The notes: a model not told the origin generated them from the letters alone. A stretch of DNA of 56,819 nt from Marivita sp. (GCF_022763305.1 NZ_JALEGT010000023.1:1-56819), one strand, 5' to 3'; shown: positions 1 to 9,477, counted from the stretch's first letter. Numbers and translations are program-made.

Positions 1-108
1 ATAATCAAACAGTACCAGCCGCTGCCCTGTTCAACATGTGGCAGAGTGAATCGGCCTAACAAAAAGTCAGGTCAATTCAGGAGGACGGGTATAAATGAAT
101 CGCTGAAA

Positions 109-558
109 TCAGGACTCTGGCGCACATTCGGGCAGTTGGTTCAGCACCGTGTCGCGGGAGGGGCGCAACCCGTCCGGCAGGTCTTGCAGCACCTCGTCCA
201 CCACTTCGGCACTCAGCGAAGCCACCTCGCAGGAATAGTCGGCAAATGTGCCGTCGGGATTGTCGACCTGCCAGTCGCGGAAATCCTGCGCCTCGAACGC
301 AACGGCGGCCCCTGCGCCGACCACAGGAACCGCAACCAGCATCCGGCGCAGACGGGCCTTTGCTTTGGTGCGTGCGACGGCCTTGGCGAGATCTTTGCGA
401 TGGCTCAGTGCAGCGGCAGAGGCGCTTGCGGTGACGGTGGCCACCTGCGCTGTCAGCGTCACCGCCTGCACCGCGAGGGCCACCGTGCTGAACAGAAGGG
501 CCGCGCAGAGCCACATCAGCACAACCGTGTTGCGCAGCCACCCGAGCACGCGACGCAC
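109..558 (-). CDS. Small membrane protein of unknown function
   Basis: A 149-residue protein I do not recognise. The N-terminus is basic and is followed by a hydrophobic helix at about residues 11-34. A long alanine/valine and lysine-rich helical stretch leads to a second hydrophobic segment at about 72-90, and the C-terminal half is acidic. This suggests an inner-membrane protein with a soluble tail. The start is a GTG four bases past the stop of the lytic transglycosylase gene, so the two are probably cotranscribed. Because the gene follows a murein hydrolase, an envelope role is possible, but that is inference only. Confidence 0.6.
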   Translation of the reverse strand: MRRVLGWLRNTVVLMWLCAALLFSTVALAVQAVTLTAQVATVTASASAAALSHRKDLAKAVARTKAKARLRRMLVAVPVVGAGAAVAFEAQDFRDWQVDNPDGTFADYSCEVASLSAEVVDEVLQDLPDGLRPSRDTVLNQLPECAPES

Positions 559-562
559 CGGG

Positions 563-1693
563 CTAGCGCAGGCTTTGCAGCAGCGCCTGCGACGGCGTGC
601 CCGTGACCGGCAGACCCCGGCTTGCTTGGTAAGCCCGGATCGCGGCTTCGGTGTTCGACCCGATCACCCCATCGGCGCCCTGCGCATCAAACCCACGCGC
701 GGTCAGGCGTTGCTGCAGCGAGATCCGATCCGCTTTGGTCAGCCCATTGGCATCGGGCGGGAACGGCGTGCGCAGCGGCCCTGCCCCACTGATCCGATCG
801 GACAGGTGCCCCACGCCAATCGCGTAGGCGTCGGAATTGTTGTAGCGCTTGATCACCCGGAAATTCGCGGTCGTCGCAAAGCGCGGCCCACCCGGTTGAG
901 GCTGGAGCGATCCGTCGGGAGATTCGCGCCCCCAAGACACACCGCGCTGCCAGCCATTGCGCTGCAGGTAGGCAGCGGCAGAGGCCAGCGCGTCGGTCGG
1001 ATCGTCCGACCAGATGTCGCGCCGACCGTCGCCATCGTGATCCACGGCAAATTGCAGAAAGGAGGTCGGGATGAACTGTGTGTGCCCCATGGCCCCCGCC
1101 CAGCTTCCAGTCATGCGCGAGGCGGGAATGTCTCCGTTCTGGAGGATTCGCAGCGCCGCGATCAACTGCTGTTCAAAGAACCGCCCACGCCGCCCGTCAA
1201 AGGCCAGCGTCGAGGTGGCCGAGATCACCTGCACCTCGCCGCGCCGTTCGCCGTAAAAGCTTTCCAATCCCCAGATCGCACAGATGATCTTTGCATCGAC
1301 GCCATAACGGCTTTCGAGTTCAGTGAGTGTTCCGCGATGCCGGGCAAAGGCCGCCCGGCCCTTTGCAACGCGTTCCTCGGACGCCGCGATGGCGAGATAG
1401 TCCTCGAGACTACGGCTGAACTCAGTCTGGTTGCGGTCGCGCGTGACGACTCCGGGCAGGTATCCCGTGCCGCGAAAGGCGGCGTCCAGCGTGGATTGCG
1501 AAATCCCCTGCGCCGCCGCACGGCCCCGGAACGCCGCGACCCATGCGTCATAGGCGGCGTTGGGCACCGGCCTCAGATCGGCGGGCAGGCCCGTGGGTGT
1601 GCTAGTGCTCACGCTGCCCGGTACGGCACGTGAACAGGCGGACAGGCCAAGGCCCAAAAGCCCCAACCCGAAAAGGCGTCGATTGATCTGCAT
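563..1693 (-). CDS. Lytic murein transglycosylase, MltB-like, with peptidoglycan-binding domain
   Basis: Cleaves the MurNAc-GlcNAc bond of peptidoglycan with 1,6-anhydro product formation. The 376-residue protein starts at the ATG giving MQINRRLFG. A longer frame exists upstream but only this start places a lipoprotein signal with lipobox LSAC (Cys20) at the N-terminus. The SLT_2/MltB-like catalytic domain covers about 45-300 and has the catalytic Glu in WGLESFYG (about residue 144). A peptidoglycan-binding type 1 domain lies at about 312-376. The product is expected at the periplasmic face of a membrane. It is followed at once by the small membrane protein gene. Confidence 0.88.
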   Translation of the reverse strand: MQINRRLFGLGLLGLGLSACSRAVPGSVSTSTPTGLPADLRPVPNAAYDAWVAAFRGRAAAQGISQSTLDAAFRGTGYLPGVVTRDRNQTEFSRSLEDYLAIAASEERVAKGRAAFARHRGTLTELESRYGVDAKIICAIWGLESFYGERRGEVQVISATSTLAFDGRRGRFFEQQLIAALRILQNGDIPASRMTGSWAGAMGHTQFIPTSFLQFAVDHDGDGRRDIWSDDPTDALASAAAYLQRNGWQRGVSWGRESPDGSLQPQPGGPRFATTANFRVIKRYNNSDAYAIGVGHLSDRISGAGPLRTPFPPDANGLTKADRISLQQRLTARGFDAQGADGVIGSNTEAAIRAYQASRGLPVTGTPSQALLQSLR

Positions 1694-1899
1694 CGGTCTG
1701 CTCACCTCTGTGATGCGTTTTTCGGCCATTGTGAGGCCAAGTCGCCCCCTGCACAATGGGGCGCGACGCAACAGAAGGTTTTGCGCGGATGCCCGCAAAT
1801 CCGGCACTGCCCAGATCGGGTCGATTTCAGCGGCGCATGGGACTTTTCTTTTGACCTGATCCCGGCCAGTCTGGCGCGACATCAGAAACGGAGGGACAG

Positions 1900-2883
1900 A
1901 TGGAAGCCAGTTTCTCGCGCCGCAAGCTGCTCACACCTGCCGAGCTGCGCAGCCTGACAGAGCGCTCGGACCTGATGGGTGCCGCGCAGATGGCAAGCCA
2001 TGTGGGGGCGATCCTTGTGGTGGGCGTTCTGCACGCGCAGGCAATGGGCACCGGGTGGGTCTGGGTGACGGGATTCGCGCTTGGGGTGCTGATCAACTTC
2101 CTCTATGCCGCGCAGCACGAATTGAGCCATGCCACCGTGTTCAAGACGCGGGCGTTGAACGAGGTCTTCGGCCGGATCATCGGGTTCCTCCAGATCTTCC
2201 CGCGCGACTATGACCAGATCATGCATTTCGCGCATCACCAATACACGCAGGATTGGGAACGCGACGGCGAGCTGGTGCGCGAGCCCTACACGCTGACCAC
2301 CTACCTGCTCTGGCTGTCGGGCATCACCTATTGGCGCAACCGGATCTTCGGCGTGGTGCGCCGGGCGCGCGGAGTGATCATGGAGCCGTTCATCCGGCCC
2401 GAGGAAGAAGCCAAGGTGATCCGCGAAAGCCGCATTCACCTTGGGCTTTATGCGGTGATCGCGCTGGTGTCGCTTGTGACGGGAAGCTGGGCCGCGCTGA
2501 CCTTTTGGCTGATCCCGATGGTCCTGACCAAACCGGTGCACCAGTTGCAGAACACCATCGAACATCTGGGTCTGTCCCACGAGAACGACATTCTGGAAAA
2601 CACCCGCTCGACACGGACCAACGCCTTCTTCCGCTGGCTCTGCTGGCAGATGCCTTATCACACCGCGCATCATACATTCCCAGCCGTGCCGTTCTGGAAG
2701 CTGCGGGAGTTGAACGACAAGATCGAGGACAAAGCGGGAGACGTGCACCGCATGGGCTGGATCGAGTTCCAGATCGAAGTGATCAGGAAGCTGATGGCGA
2801 AGGACGAAAGCCAATACCCGATGAACGAGGTCTGGATTGTCCCCATGTCGGGTGGCCGCACCCGCCGGGTGCCTGCCGAGTGA
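1900..2883 (+). CDS. Membrane fatty-acid desaturase family protein
   Basis: A 327-residue integral-membrane di-iron enzyme. All three histidine boxes of the desaturase/hydroxylase superfamily are present: HELSH at about residue 74, HFAHH at about 109 and HTAHH at about 254. Hydrophobic segments flank them. A GGAGGG ribosome site sits just before the ATG. The stop codon overlaps the GTG start of the next gene (GTGA), so this is the first gene of a three-gene operon with a TIM-barrel isomerase-like protein and a BKACE enzyme. Desaturase and hydroxylase activities cannot be told apart by the boxes, and the partners suggest a catabolic substrate rather than membrane lipid. Confidence 0.82.
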   Translation: MEASFSRRKLLTPAELRSLTERSDLMGAAQMASHVGAILVVGVLHAQAMGTGWVWVTGFALGVLINFLYAAQHELSHATVFKTRALNEVFGRIIGFLQIFPRDYDQIMHFAHHQYTQDWERDGELVREPYTLTTYLLWLSGITYWRNRIFGVVRRARGVIMEPFIRPEEEAKVIRESRIHLGLYAVIALVSLVTGSWAALTFWLIPMVLTKPVHQLQNTIEHLGLSHENDILENTRSTRTNAFFRWLCWQMPYHTAHHTFPAVPFWKLRELNDKIEDKAGDVHRMGWIEFQIEVIRKLMAKDESQYPMNEVWIVPMSGGRTRRVPAE

Positions 2884-3722
2884 GGCGGCTTCAGGTCTAC
2901 ACATCCCTCTGGGCGATGCAACCGCATGACCAGACCGGGGTCAAGCTGCCTTACGATCAGGTCTGCGATATGGTCGCCGGGGCCGGATTCGACGGGATGG
3001 CCATCGATCTGGGCGCGTCGGATGTGGAGGTCGCCCATGCGGTGCGCCCGCATATGGAGGCCAACGGGCTGACGCCGCTGATCGTGGCTTTCCCCAAGAC
3101 GATCGAAAGCCTCGAAGACACGCTGCACATGGCCGCCGATTTCGGCGCGCCCTTTGTAGACGTGATCGGTCAGGTGATGCCGATCGCACTCGACGATATG
3201 ATCCCGGTGATCGAGACGTGGATGGCCATGTCGGACCGTATCGGCATGCCGATCCAATTCGAAACCCACCGCAACTGTATCACCAACGATCTCTATACGA
3301 CGCTGCAACTGCTCGACCGCATCCCCGAGATGCGGATTTGCGCGGACCTGTCGCATTACGTGGTGGACCGGGAATTCTGGTTTCCCCTGTCGGAGCACGA
3401 CCTTGGCCTGATCAGCCGCATCCTGAAACGCTCGGACAGTTTTCAGGGCCGTGTGGCCAGTCGCCAGCAGATTCAGTTGCAACTGGATTTCCCGCAGCAC
3501 CAGAAGTGGGTAGAGCTCTTCAAAGGCTGGTGGCGCGAGGGCATGGCCGATTGGCGGACGCGCAACGCGTCGGGCGATTGCATCTTCGTCTGTGAACTGG
3601 GCCCGCCGGAATACGCCATGACCGGGCCGGACGGGCGCGAGATGTCGAACCGCTGGGACGAAGCGCAAGTGATCAAGGGCTGGGTGCAGGAGATCTGGGA
3701 CGACCTTGGCGGAGACATTTGA
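2880..3722 (+). CDS. Sugar phosphate isomerase/epimerase-like TIM-barrel protein
   Basis: A 280-residue protein of the xylose-isomerase-like TIM barrel (AP_endonuc_2/IolE) superfamily. Visible family features are the N-terminal LQVYTSLWAMQ strand, the GFDGMAIDLG second strand, FETHRNC with Glu and His metal-ligand candidates, CADLSHYV and the C-terminal CELGPPEYAM. The GTG at 2880 overlaps the desaturase stop by four bases. An in-frame ATG at 2916 is possible but would remove the first beta strand. Members include isomerases, epimerases and dehydratases, and the specific reaction is not evident. It is translationally coupled to the desaturase gene and lies just upstream of the BKACE gene. Confidence 0.75.
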   Translation: MRRLQVYTSLWAMQPHDQTGVKLPYDQVCDMVAGAGFDGMAIDLGASDVEVAHAVRPHMEANGLTPLIVAFPKTIESLEDTLHMAADFGAPFVDVIGQVMPIALDDMIPVIETWMAMSDRIGMPIQFETHRNCITNDLYTTLQLLDRIPEMRICADLSHYVVDREFWFPLSEHDLGLISRILKRSDSFQGRVASRQQIQLQLDFPQHQKWVELFKGWWREGMADWRTRNASGDCIFVCELGPPEYAMTGPDGREMSNRWDEAQVIKGWVQEIWDDLGGDI

Positions 3723-3780
3723 CACGCTTGCGTTTCCTGCCAGAGTGCGCGCAACGAACACCAGAGGACTCAACGATCCC

Positions 3781-4617
3781 ATGACCACCCCCTGCATCAT
3801 CTGCGTCGCCATCACCGGGTCTTTGCCGACCAAGGCGGACAACCCCGCAGTTCCGACCGCTGTGTCCGAACAGATCGAAAGCACCCACGAAGCGTTCGAG
3901 GCGGGGGCCACGATCATGCACGCCCATGTGCGCAACGACGATGAAACCCCCAGTTCAGATCCGGACAAGTTCGCCCTGCTCAAAGAGGGTGTGGAAAAGC
4001 ACTGTCCGGGCATGATCATTCAGCTTTCGACCGGGGGGCGGTCCGGTGCGGGCAAGACGCGGGGCGGGATGCTGCCGCTGCGCCCGGATATGGCGTCGCT
4101 GTCGGTCGGGTCGAACAACTTTCCGACGCGGGTTTACGAGAACCCGCCGGATCTTGTGGCGTGGCTCGCATCCGAGATGAAGACCTACGACATCAAGCCC
4201 GAGATCGAGGCCTTCGACCTGTCGCACATCTTCCGCGCCGCCGCGATGTACGAGGCGGGAGAAATCGCCGAAACGCCGTATGTGCAATTCGTCATGGGCG
4301 TGAAGAACGCGATGCCGGTGGACCGCGAGGTATTCGATTTCTACATCCACACGGTCAAGCGCCTCTTTGGAGAGGATGCGCCTTGGTGTGCGGCGGGGAT
4401 CGGGCCGAACCAGATCGTGCTGAACGAATGGGCCATTTCCTCGGGGGGGCATGCGCGGACTGGGCTGGAGGACAATATCCGTCTGGATCGCAACACGTTG
4501 GCACCGTCAAACGCGGCTCTGGTCAAACGTGCGGTAGAGCTCTGCGAAAAGTACGAACGCCCTGTCGCCACGTGGCAGCAGGCGCGCGAGATGCTGGGCC
4601 TTCGCGAGGTGGCCTGA
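3781..4617 (+). CDS. Beta-keto acid cleavage enzyme (BKACE, former DUF849)
   Basis: Zn-dependent enzyme family that condenses a beta-keto acid with acetyl-CoA and cleaves it to acetoacetate and a new CoA ester. The 278-residue protein has the family zinc motif MHAHVR near residue 46, the STGG/RSGAG segment, and the C-terminal SGGHARTGLEDN loop. The start chosen is ATG 3781 (MTTPCIICVA), where the first beta strand begins. A frame extending to 3706 overlaps the previous gene and has no family character. The substrate side chain is unknown. Characterised relatives act on compounds such as 3-keto-5-aminohexanoate and dehydrocarnitine. Confidence 0.85.
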   Translation: MTTPCIICVAITGSLPTKADNPAVPTAVSEQIESTHEAFEAGATIMHAHVRNDDETPSSDPDKFALLKEGVEKHCPGMIIQLSTGGRSGAGKTRGGMLPLRPDMASLSVGSNNFPTRVYENPPDLVAWLASEMKTYDIKPEIEAFDLSHIFRAAAMYEAGEIAETPYVQFVMGVKNAMPVDREVFDFYIHTVKRLFGEDAPWCAAGIGPNQIVLNEWAISSGGHARTGLEDNIRLDRNTLAPSNAALVKRAVELCEKYERPVATWQQAREMLGLREVA

Positions 4618-4693
4618 CAGGGAGCGGGCCTTCTCAGGTTAAGACAAATATTGGAAAGTCCAGGTTGCGCGGATAGCGCGGAGCCAAGAAACG

Positions 4694-4723
4694 AAAAACC
4701 CCCGCATCCGGGATGCGGGGGTT
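4694..4723 (-). terminator. Rho-independent terminator of rpsA
   Basis: A nine-base perfect stem CCCCCGCAT / ATGCGGGGG with a CCGG loop at 4699-4721, extended by an A/T pair on each side. Read on the minus strand it is followed by five T residues. It lies 26 bases past the rpsA stop and ends the rpsA transcript before the convergent BKACE gene. Confidence 0.88.
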
Positions 4724-4748
4724 CGATTCAGTCAACCGACCACTTGGG

Positions 4749-6431
4749 TCAGTTATCGCCCGATTTCAGAGCCGCGCCAAGGATGTCGCCCAGCGATGCG
4801 CCGGAATCCGACGAGCCATACTGCTCGACCGCTTCCTTCTCTTCGGCGATCTCGCGTGCCTTGATCGACAGGCCCAGACGACGGGTCTTGCTGTCCACGT
4901 TGGTCACGCGGACGTCGACCTTGTCACCGACCGAAAAACGCTCGGGGCGCTGTTCGGCACGGTCACGCGACAGGTCGGAGCGGCGGATGAAGGACTTCAT
5001 GCCTTCGTATTCCACTTCGATGCCACCATCTTCGATGGCCGTGACCTGAACGGTGATGATCGAGCCACGCTTCACGCCGCCCACGGCATCCGCGAACTTG
5101 TCGCCGCCGAGTGCCTTGATGGAGAGCGAGATGCGCTCTTTCTCGACATCCACTTCGGTGACGACGGCCTGAACCATGTCGCCCTTGCGGTAGTTCTGGA
5201 TCGCATCTTCGCCACGCTCGTCCCACGACAGGTCCGAGAGGTGCACCATGCCGTCGATGTCGCCGTCGAGGCCAACGAACAGACCGAATTCGGTGATGTT
5301 CTTGACTTCGCCTTCGACCTCGGTGCCCTCGGGGTGTGTTTCTGCAAACACTTCCCACGGGTTGCGCATGGTCTGCTTGAGGCCCAGGGACACGCGGCGC
5401 TTGGCACCGTCGATTTCCAGAACCATGACTTCCACTTCCTGAGAGGTCGACACGATCTTGCCCGGGTGGACGTTCTTCTTGGTCCAGGACATCTCGGAGA
5501 CGTGCACGAGACCCTCGACACCCGGCTCCAGCTCAACAAACGCACCGTAATCGGTGATGTTGGTGACGCGGCCCATGTGAACGGACTCGAGCGGGTACTT
5601 GGCGGCGACCAGATCCCACGGATCTTCCTGCAGCTGCTTCATGCCGAGGCTGATGCGGTGGGTGTCCTTGTTGATCTTGATGACCTGAACCTTGACGGTT
5701 TCGCCGATCGACAGGATCTCGGACGGATGATTGACGCGGCGCCATGCCATGTCGGTCACGTGCAGCAGACCGTCCACGCCACCCAGGTCCACGAACGCAC
5801 CGTATTCGGTGATGTTCTTGACCACGCCGTCAACGGCCTGACCTTCGGTGAGGTTGCCGATGACTTCGGCGCGCTGTTCGGCGCGGCTCTCTTCGAGGAT
5901 TGCGCGGCGCGACACAACGATGTTGCCCCGGCGACGGTCCATCTTGAGGATCTGGAACGGCTGCTTGAGACCCATGAGCGGGCCAGCGTCGCGCACCGGG
6001 CGCACGTCAACCTGCGAGCCGGGCAGGAAGGCCACAGCACCGCCGAGATCGACGGTGAAGCCGCCTTTGACACGGCCGAAGATCGCGCCTTCGACGCGGG
6101 CGTCGTCTGCATAGGCCTTTTCGAGCCGATCCCATGCTTCTTCACGGCGCGCCATCTCGCGCGAGATGACCGCTTCGCCGCGTGCGTTTTCTGCAGAGCG
6201 CAGAAACACCTCGACTTCGTCGCCGACAGACAGGTCGGGCGCTTCGCCGGGGTTTGCGAATTCCTTGAGATCAACGCGGCCTTCCATCTTGTAGCCGACG
6301 TCGATGATGGCCTGGCCCGCTTCGATAGCGATGACCTTGCCTTTGACAACGGACCCTTCGTCCGGTGTGTCCATTTCGAGGCTTTCGTTCAGCAGTGCCT
6401 CGAATTCTTCCATAGATGCGTTCTGAGCCAT
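4749..6431 (-). CDS. rpsA: 30S ribosomal protein S1
   Basis: A 560-residue protein with six S1 (OB-fold) repeats, the usual length for alphaproteobacterial S1. It brings mRNA to the 30S subunit. The repeats carry the recurrent GAFVDLGG / GLVHVSEMSW pattern. The start giving MAQNASMEEFEALL is preceded by an AAAGGAAA ribosome site, and the longer upstream frame is non-coding leader. It follows cmk, the conserved order, but a terminator lies between them, so rpsA should have its own promoter in the 110-base leader. A strong terminator follows the gene. Confidence 0.97.
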   Translation of the reverse strand: MAQNASMEEFEALLNESLEMDTPDEGSVVKGKVIAIEAGQAIIDVGYKMEGRVDLKEFANPGEAPDLSVGDEVEVFLRSAENARGEAVISREMARREEAWDRLEKAYADDARVEGAIFGRVKGGFTVDLGGAVAFLPGSQVDVRPVRDAGPLMGLKQPFQILKMDRRRGNIVVSRRAILEESRAEQRAEVIGNLTEGQAVDGVVKNITEYGAFVDLGGVDGLLHVTDMAWRRVNHPSEILSIGETVKVQVIKINKDTHRISLGMKQLQEDPWDLVAAKYPLESVHMGRVTNITDYGAFVELEPGVEGLVHVSEMSWTKKNVHPGKIVSTSQEVEVMVLEIDGAKRRVSLGLKQTMRNPWEVFAETHPEGTEVEGEVKNITEFGLFVGLDGDIDGMVHLSDLSWDERGEDAIQNYRKGDMVQAVVTEVDVEKERISLSIKALGGDKFADAVGGVKRGSIITVQVTAIEDGGIEVEYEGMKSFIRRSDLSRDRAEQRPERFSVGDKVDVRVTNVDSKTRRLGLSIKAREIAEEKEAVEQYGSSDSGASLGDILGAALKSGDN

Positions 6432-6540
6432 GTGGCGTCTGTTTCCTTTACGTATCGTTTTTCTGGCCGAGCGGTTGTCTCCGCCGGTCTGGGGTGATGT
6501 CCGCACTTGCGGCGAACGGGATTGGTCACGGCATTCGCAA

Positions 6541-6568
6541 AACAAAGAGGGCCGGTGATTGCCGACCC
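6541..6568 (-). terminator. Rho-independent terminator between cmk and rpsA
   Basis: On the minus strand GGGTCGG and CCGGCCC form a seven-pair stem (one G-U) around the loop CAATCA, followed by TCTTTGTTTTG. It sits about 125 bases after the cmk stop and 110 bases before the rpsA start, so it separates the trmB-cmk transcript from rpsA. Some read-through may occur. Confidence 0.72.
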
Positions 6569-6692
6569 CTGCTCGATCTTCGTCCTGCGGCATTGTTTGC
6601 CTTGTTGCGACGCGCGCGGGGTAGCAGAGCGACATCGATATGGCAAGAGCCCATGCGGCACGGCCCCGCTTTGCGCAGCTGGATGCCGATTG

Positions 6693-7310
6693 TCAGGTGT
6701 CTCTTGCTGCGGCCACCACCCTGACGGCGCAGGCCACGGCATCCTTGATACTCAGATCCGACGTGTCGATGGTCACCGCATCCTCGGCTGGACGCAACGG
6801 CGCATCGGCGCGGTTCATGTCGCGGTCGTCGCGGGCTTTGACATCAGCCAGCACCGCGTCGAAATCGGTCTGGAACCCGCGTTCGCCGAGTTCCGCCAGA
6901 CGCCGTTGCGCGCGCACCTCGGCGCTTGCGGTCACAAAGAGCTTAACCTCGGCCTGCGGGCAGATCACCGTTCCGATGTCGCGGCCATCGAGCACAGCCC
7001 CGCCGGAGCGCCGGGCAAAGGCGCGCTGAAAGTCCAGAAGGGCTGCGCGTACTTCCGGGATCACTGCAACCTTGGAGGCAGCCTGCGCGACATCGGCGGT
7101 GCGCAGGTCGGGGTTTTCAAGGTCTCCGGCAACCAGGCTTTGTGCCGCCGCAATCGGCTCTTCCCCCTGCAGCATGCGTGCCCCCACAGCACGGTAGAGC
7201 AGCCCGGTGTCAAGATGCGCGAGGTCGAAATGCGCGGCGACCGCCTTGCTGATCGTGCCCTTTCCCGCCGCAGCGGGGCCATCTATGGCCACTGTGAAGG
7301 GCGCCATCAT
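6693..7310 (-). CDS. cmk: Cytidylate kinase
   Basis: Phosphorylates CMP and dCMP with ATP. The 205-residue protein has the P-loop GPAAAGKGT near residue 10, [22 protein letters not shown] and the Arg-rich lid [12 protein letters not shown], all typical of Cmk. The first two codons are both ATG. The first overlaps the trmB stop (ATGA), which indicates translational coupling, and the second is equally possible. It is the conserved upstream neighbour of rpsA. Confidence 0.95.
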   Translation of the reverse strand: MMAPFTVAIDGPAAAGKGTISKAVAAHFDLAHLDTGLLYRAVGARMLQGEEPIAAAQSLVAGDLENPDLRTADVAQAASKVAVIPEVRAALLDFQRAFARRSGGAVLDGRDIGTVICPQAEVKLFVTASAEVRAQRRLAELGERGFQTDFDAVLADVKARDDRDMNRADAPLRPAEDAVTIDTSDLSIKDAVACAVRVVAAARDT

Positions 7311-8023
7311 GCCGGCTTCCGGAAGGTCATGTAATGCGGCATTCGTTTTTCACGCAGAGCCTTCATCTCGTAGCGGGTGGAATACCAATCCGCCCACGGA
7401 TGACGCCAGTCGCCCGGGCCTTCGGCTAGCCATTCGAACCCGGCCTTTGGGACCTCGATCAGAGTCTGACGCACGTAGTCTGGAATATCTGTCGCGACGC
7501 GGAATTCAGCCCCGGGCGTCAGCACGTCGAAAAGTGGTGCAAGATGCTCCTGCGTGACAAAGCGCCGGCGGTGGTGGCGTTTCTTGGGCCACGGGTCGGG
7601 ATAGAGCAGGAATGCCTTGTCGACTGATCCGACGGGCAGGACATCAAACAGGTCGCGCGCATCACCGGGATGGACCCGCAGGTTGGCCACACCCGAGTCG
7701 CGGATCTTGCCCAAGAGCATCGCCACACCATTGATGAAAGGCTCACACCCGATGATGCCAACATCGGGATAGGTCTGAGCCTGATGTACAAGGTGTTCAC
7801 CAGCGCCGAAGCCGATTTCGAGCCAGATCGGCTTGCCGTCGAAAATCGCGTCAACGTCAAGCGGGGTGCGTTCCGGGTTTTCTTCCCAGGACACGGCGCC
7901 GGGGCTGAGCGCATCGAGATCATGTTCGAGATAGTCTTTCTGGTTCGGGCGCAGGGTCTTGCCCTTGAACCGGCCATAAAAGTTGCGCCATGGCGCGCCC
8001 GAAGGGTGTTTGCTGTCATTCAT
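7307..8023 (-). CDS. trmB: tRNA (guanine-N7)-methyltransferase
   Basis: Makes m7G46 in the variable loop of tRNA using SAM. The 238-residue protein has the SAM motif [10 protein letters not shown], then [15 protein letters not shown], the TrmB signature. The start giving [12 protein letters not shown] is chosen because the upstream twelve codons lack family similarity. It overlaps cmk by four bases and lies in the metK-to-cmk block. Linkage to metK, the SAM source, is common in alphaproteobacteria. Confidence 0.94.
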   Translation of the reverse strand: MNDSKHPSGAPWRNFYGRFKGKTLRPNQKDYLEHDLDALSPGAVSWEENPERTPLDVDAIFDGKPIWLEIGFGAGEHLVHQAQTYPDVGIIGCEPFINGVAMLLGKIRDSGVANLRVHPGDARDLFDVLPVGSVDKAFLLYPDPWPKKRHHRRRFVTQEHLAPLFDVLTPGAEFRVATDIPDYVRQTLIEVPKAGFEWLAEGPGDWRHPWADWYSTRYEMKALREKRMPHYMTFRKPA

Positions 8024-8084
8024 GGCGCGCGGTTTAGCGATTGCACCGGGATCCCGCAACGGAGGTCTTTGGTTTTTGTCGGCG

Positions 8085-8627
8085 TCACGGGTCGATCAGG
8101 ATGGAGCCCAGCACCTCGAGCCCGTCGCCTGAGTGGCGCACGACGAGGACCTCTCCGGATCGTGTGGATTGACCGGTCAGGGCGCGAATGTTGACCTGAT
8201 GGGTGACGATGAACGGGCGGTCCGACCGATCCGCCAAGAGTTTTAGCGCCTCGGTGGTCTGAGTTTCACGTGTGGAAAAGTCCTGAAAGAAGGAATTGAA
8301 AGCTGGAACCTCTTCCACCGGGCCAAGCGCCAGCAATTCGGCAGTGTCGCGGCACCGACACCATTGGCTGGTCAGAACGATATCAAAGGCATGGCCGCGA
8401 TCCCGGAACGCCTGACCAATGCGGGTGGCCTGATCCCTGCCCTGCTGGCTGAGATTGCGCTGGGTGCTGCAATCGCCCACCGTCAGATTGGCCGGATCGC
8501 CAGTGCCGGGGGCCAAGGCGTGGCGCATGATGGCAAATGCACCGGGTGTGTCGAGCGCCTCCCAGTCATTGGCAAAGAGCATCCCCGGCCAGAGCAGGCC
8601 GAGGATGAGCAAGATCCGCCGGATCAT
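8085..8627 (-). CDS. Histidine phosphatase family protein (exported)
   Basis: A 180-residue protein with a cleavable signal peptide (MIRRILLILGLLWPGMLFA). It has the RHG-like catalytic motif of the histidine phosphatase superfamily, here MRHALAPG with the phospho-accepting His, followed by SQWCRCRDTAELL and a C-terminal THQVNIRALTG carrying the second His. It probably acts in the periplasm, substrate unknown. The start overlaps the stop of the dienelactone-hydrolase-like gene (ATGA), so the two are cotranscribed. Confidence 0.8.
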   Translation of the reverse strand: MIRRILLILGLLWPGMLFANDWEALDTPGAFAIMRHALAPGTGDPANLTVGDCSTQRNLSQQGRDQATRIGQAFRDRGHAFDIVLTSQWCRCRDTAELLALGPVEEVPAFNSFFQDFSTRETQTTEALKLLADRSDRPFIVTHQVNIRALTGQSTRSGEVLVVRHSGDGLEVLGSILIDP

Positions 8628-9367
8628 AGCGCGTCGTCGAGAAACTCGAGCAGACCTTCCCAGCTGCCTTGATCGGCGGCCAGATCGTAGTCGCTCGACC
8701 CAAAGACCGTGAAGCTGTGACGCGCGCCGCCGAAGATCTCGGCACCGTGAGTGACGCCTGCGGCCTGCAACTGATCCAGCAGGGATGCCAGATCGGCCAT
8801 GCCCGACACCGGATCGGCAGAGCCATGGAACAGCATCACGGGCGCACTGGTGGCCGAGTAATCCTGACCTTCGGGTGTGCCCAGCCCGCCGTGGAAGCTG
8901 ACAAAACCGTTCAGATCGGCCCCCGCACGGGCAGCTTCGAGAACGGCCGCGCCGCCAAAGCAGTAGCCCATCAGCACATGGGTGTCGGTGGCACCGGTGA
9001 TGTTCGCGGCCTCTTCGATGGATCCCATGAGGCGCATGCGGAATTCGTCGCGATCCGCATACATCGCACCGGACAGCGCACGGTTTTCGTCGATGCTCTG
9101 CGGGTTTTCGTCCGCGCCGTAAACGTCGATGGCAAAGGCGGTATAACCCAACGCCGCGAGCATTTCGGCGCGGCGCTCTTCGTAAGCAGTCATGCCATCC
9201 CAATCGTGAACGATCAGAACAGTGCCTTTCGGCTCGATCGCGGTGTTGGTCGCGACGTAGCCTTCATACTCGCGGTCGCCGACGGTATAGCGGTGATACT
9301 CTGCGGAAATCTCGGCCTGCGCGGCGGTGGCGGTCAAGGCCAGTGCGGCCAGACTTGCTCGGAACAT
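8624..9367 (-). CDS. Dienelactone hydrolase family protein (exported)
   Basis: An alpha/beta hydrolase of 247 residues with an N-terminal signal peptide ending in AAQA. The nucleophile motif is GYCFGG (Cys nucleophile, as in dienelactone hydrolase), the acid is in GSADPVSG, and the His is in ARHSF. The start giving MFRASLAALAL is preceded by AAAGGAGAC, and the upstream codons would spoil the signal peptide. It is coupled to the histidine phosphatase gene. The actual ester or lactone substrate is unknown. Confidence 0.83.
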   Translation of the reverse strand: MFRASLAALALTATAAQAEISAEYHRYTVGDREYEGYVATNTAIEPKGTVLIVHDWDGMTAYEERRAEMLAALGYTAFAIDVYGADENPQSIDENRALSGAMYADRDEFRMRLMGSIEEAANITGATDTHVLMGYCFGGAAVLEAARAGADLNGFVSFHGGLGTPEGQDYSATSAPVMLFHGSADPVSGMADLASLLDQLQAAGVTHGAEIFGGARHSFTVFGSSDYDLAADQGSWEGLLEFLDDAL

Positions 9368-9415
9368 CTCGGTCTCCTTTTCCTGTCGGGTGCCTAAAAG
9401 CATAGCGCCGACGGG

Positions 9416-9468
9416 AAAAAGAAAAGGCTCCTTGCTCGGAGCGCGGGCCGGGCTTGAGCGCCCGGCCC
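9416..9468 (-). terminator. Tandem-hairpin terminator after metK
   Basis: On the minus strand, starting ten bases past the metK stop, a nine-pair perfect hairpin GGGCCGGGC / GCCCGGCCC (9445-9468) is followed by a second hairpin GCTCC / GGAGC (9427-9442) and then CTTTTCTTTTT. This is a strong intrinsic terminator that separates metK from the hydrolase pair. Confidence 0.88.
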
Positions 9469-9477
9469 GGTCATTTC

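Noticed and set aside
4713-6497. Open frame of 594 codons on the plus strand opposite rpsA
   Set aside because: Shadow of rpsA, which has six S1 repeats. High GC content keeps the other strand free of stops.
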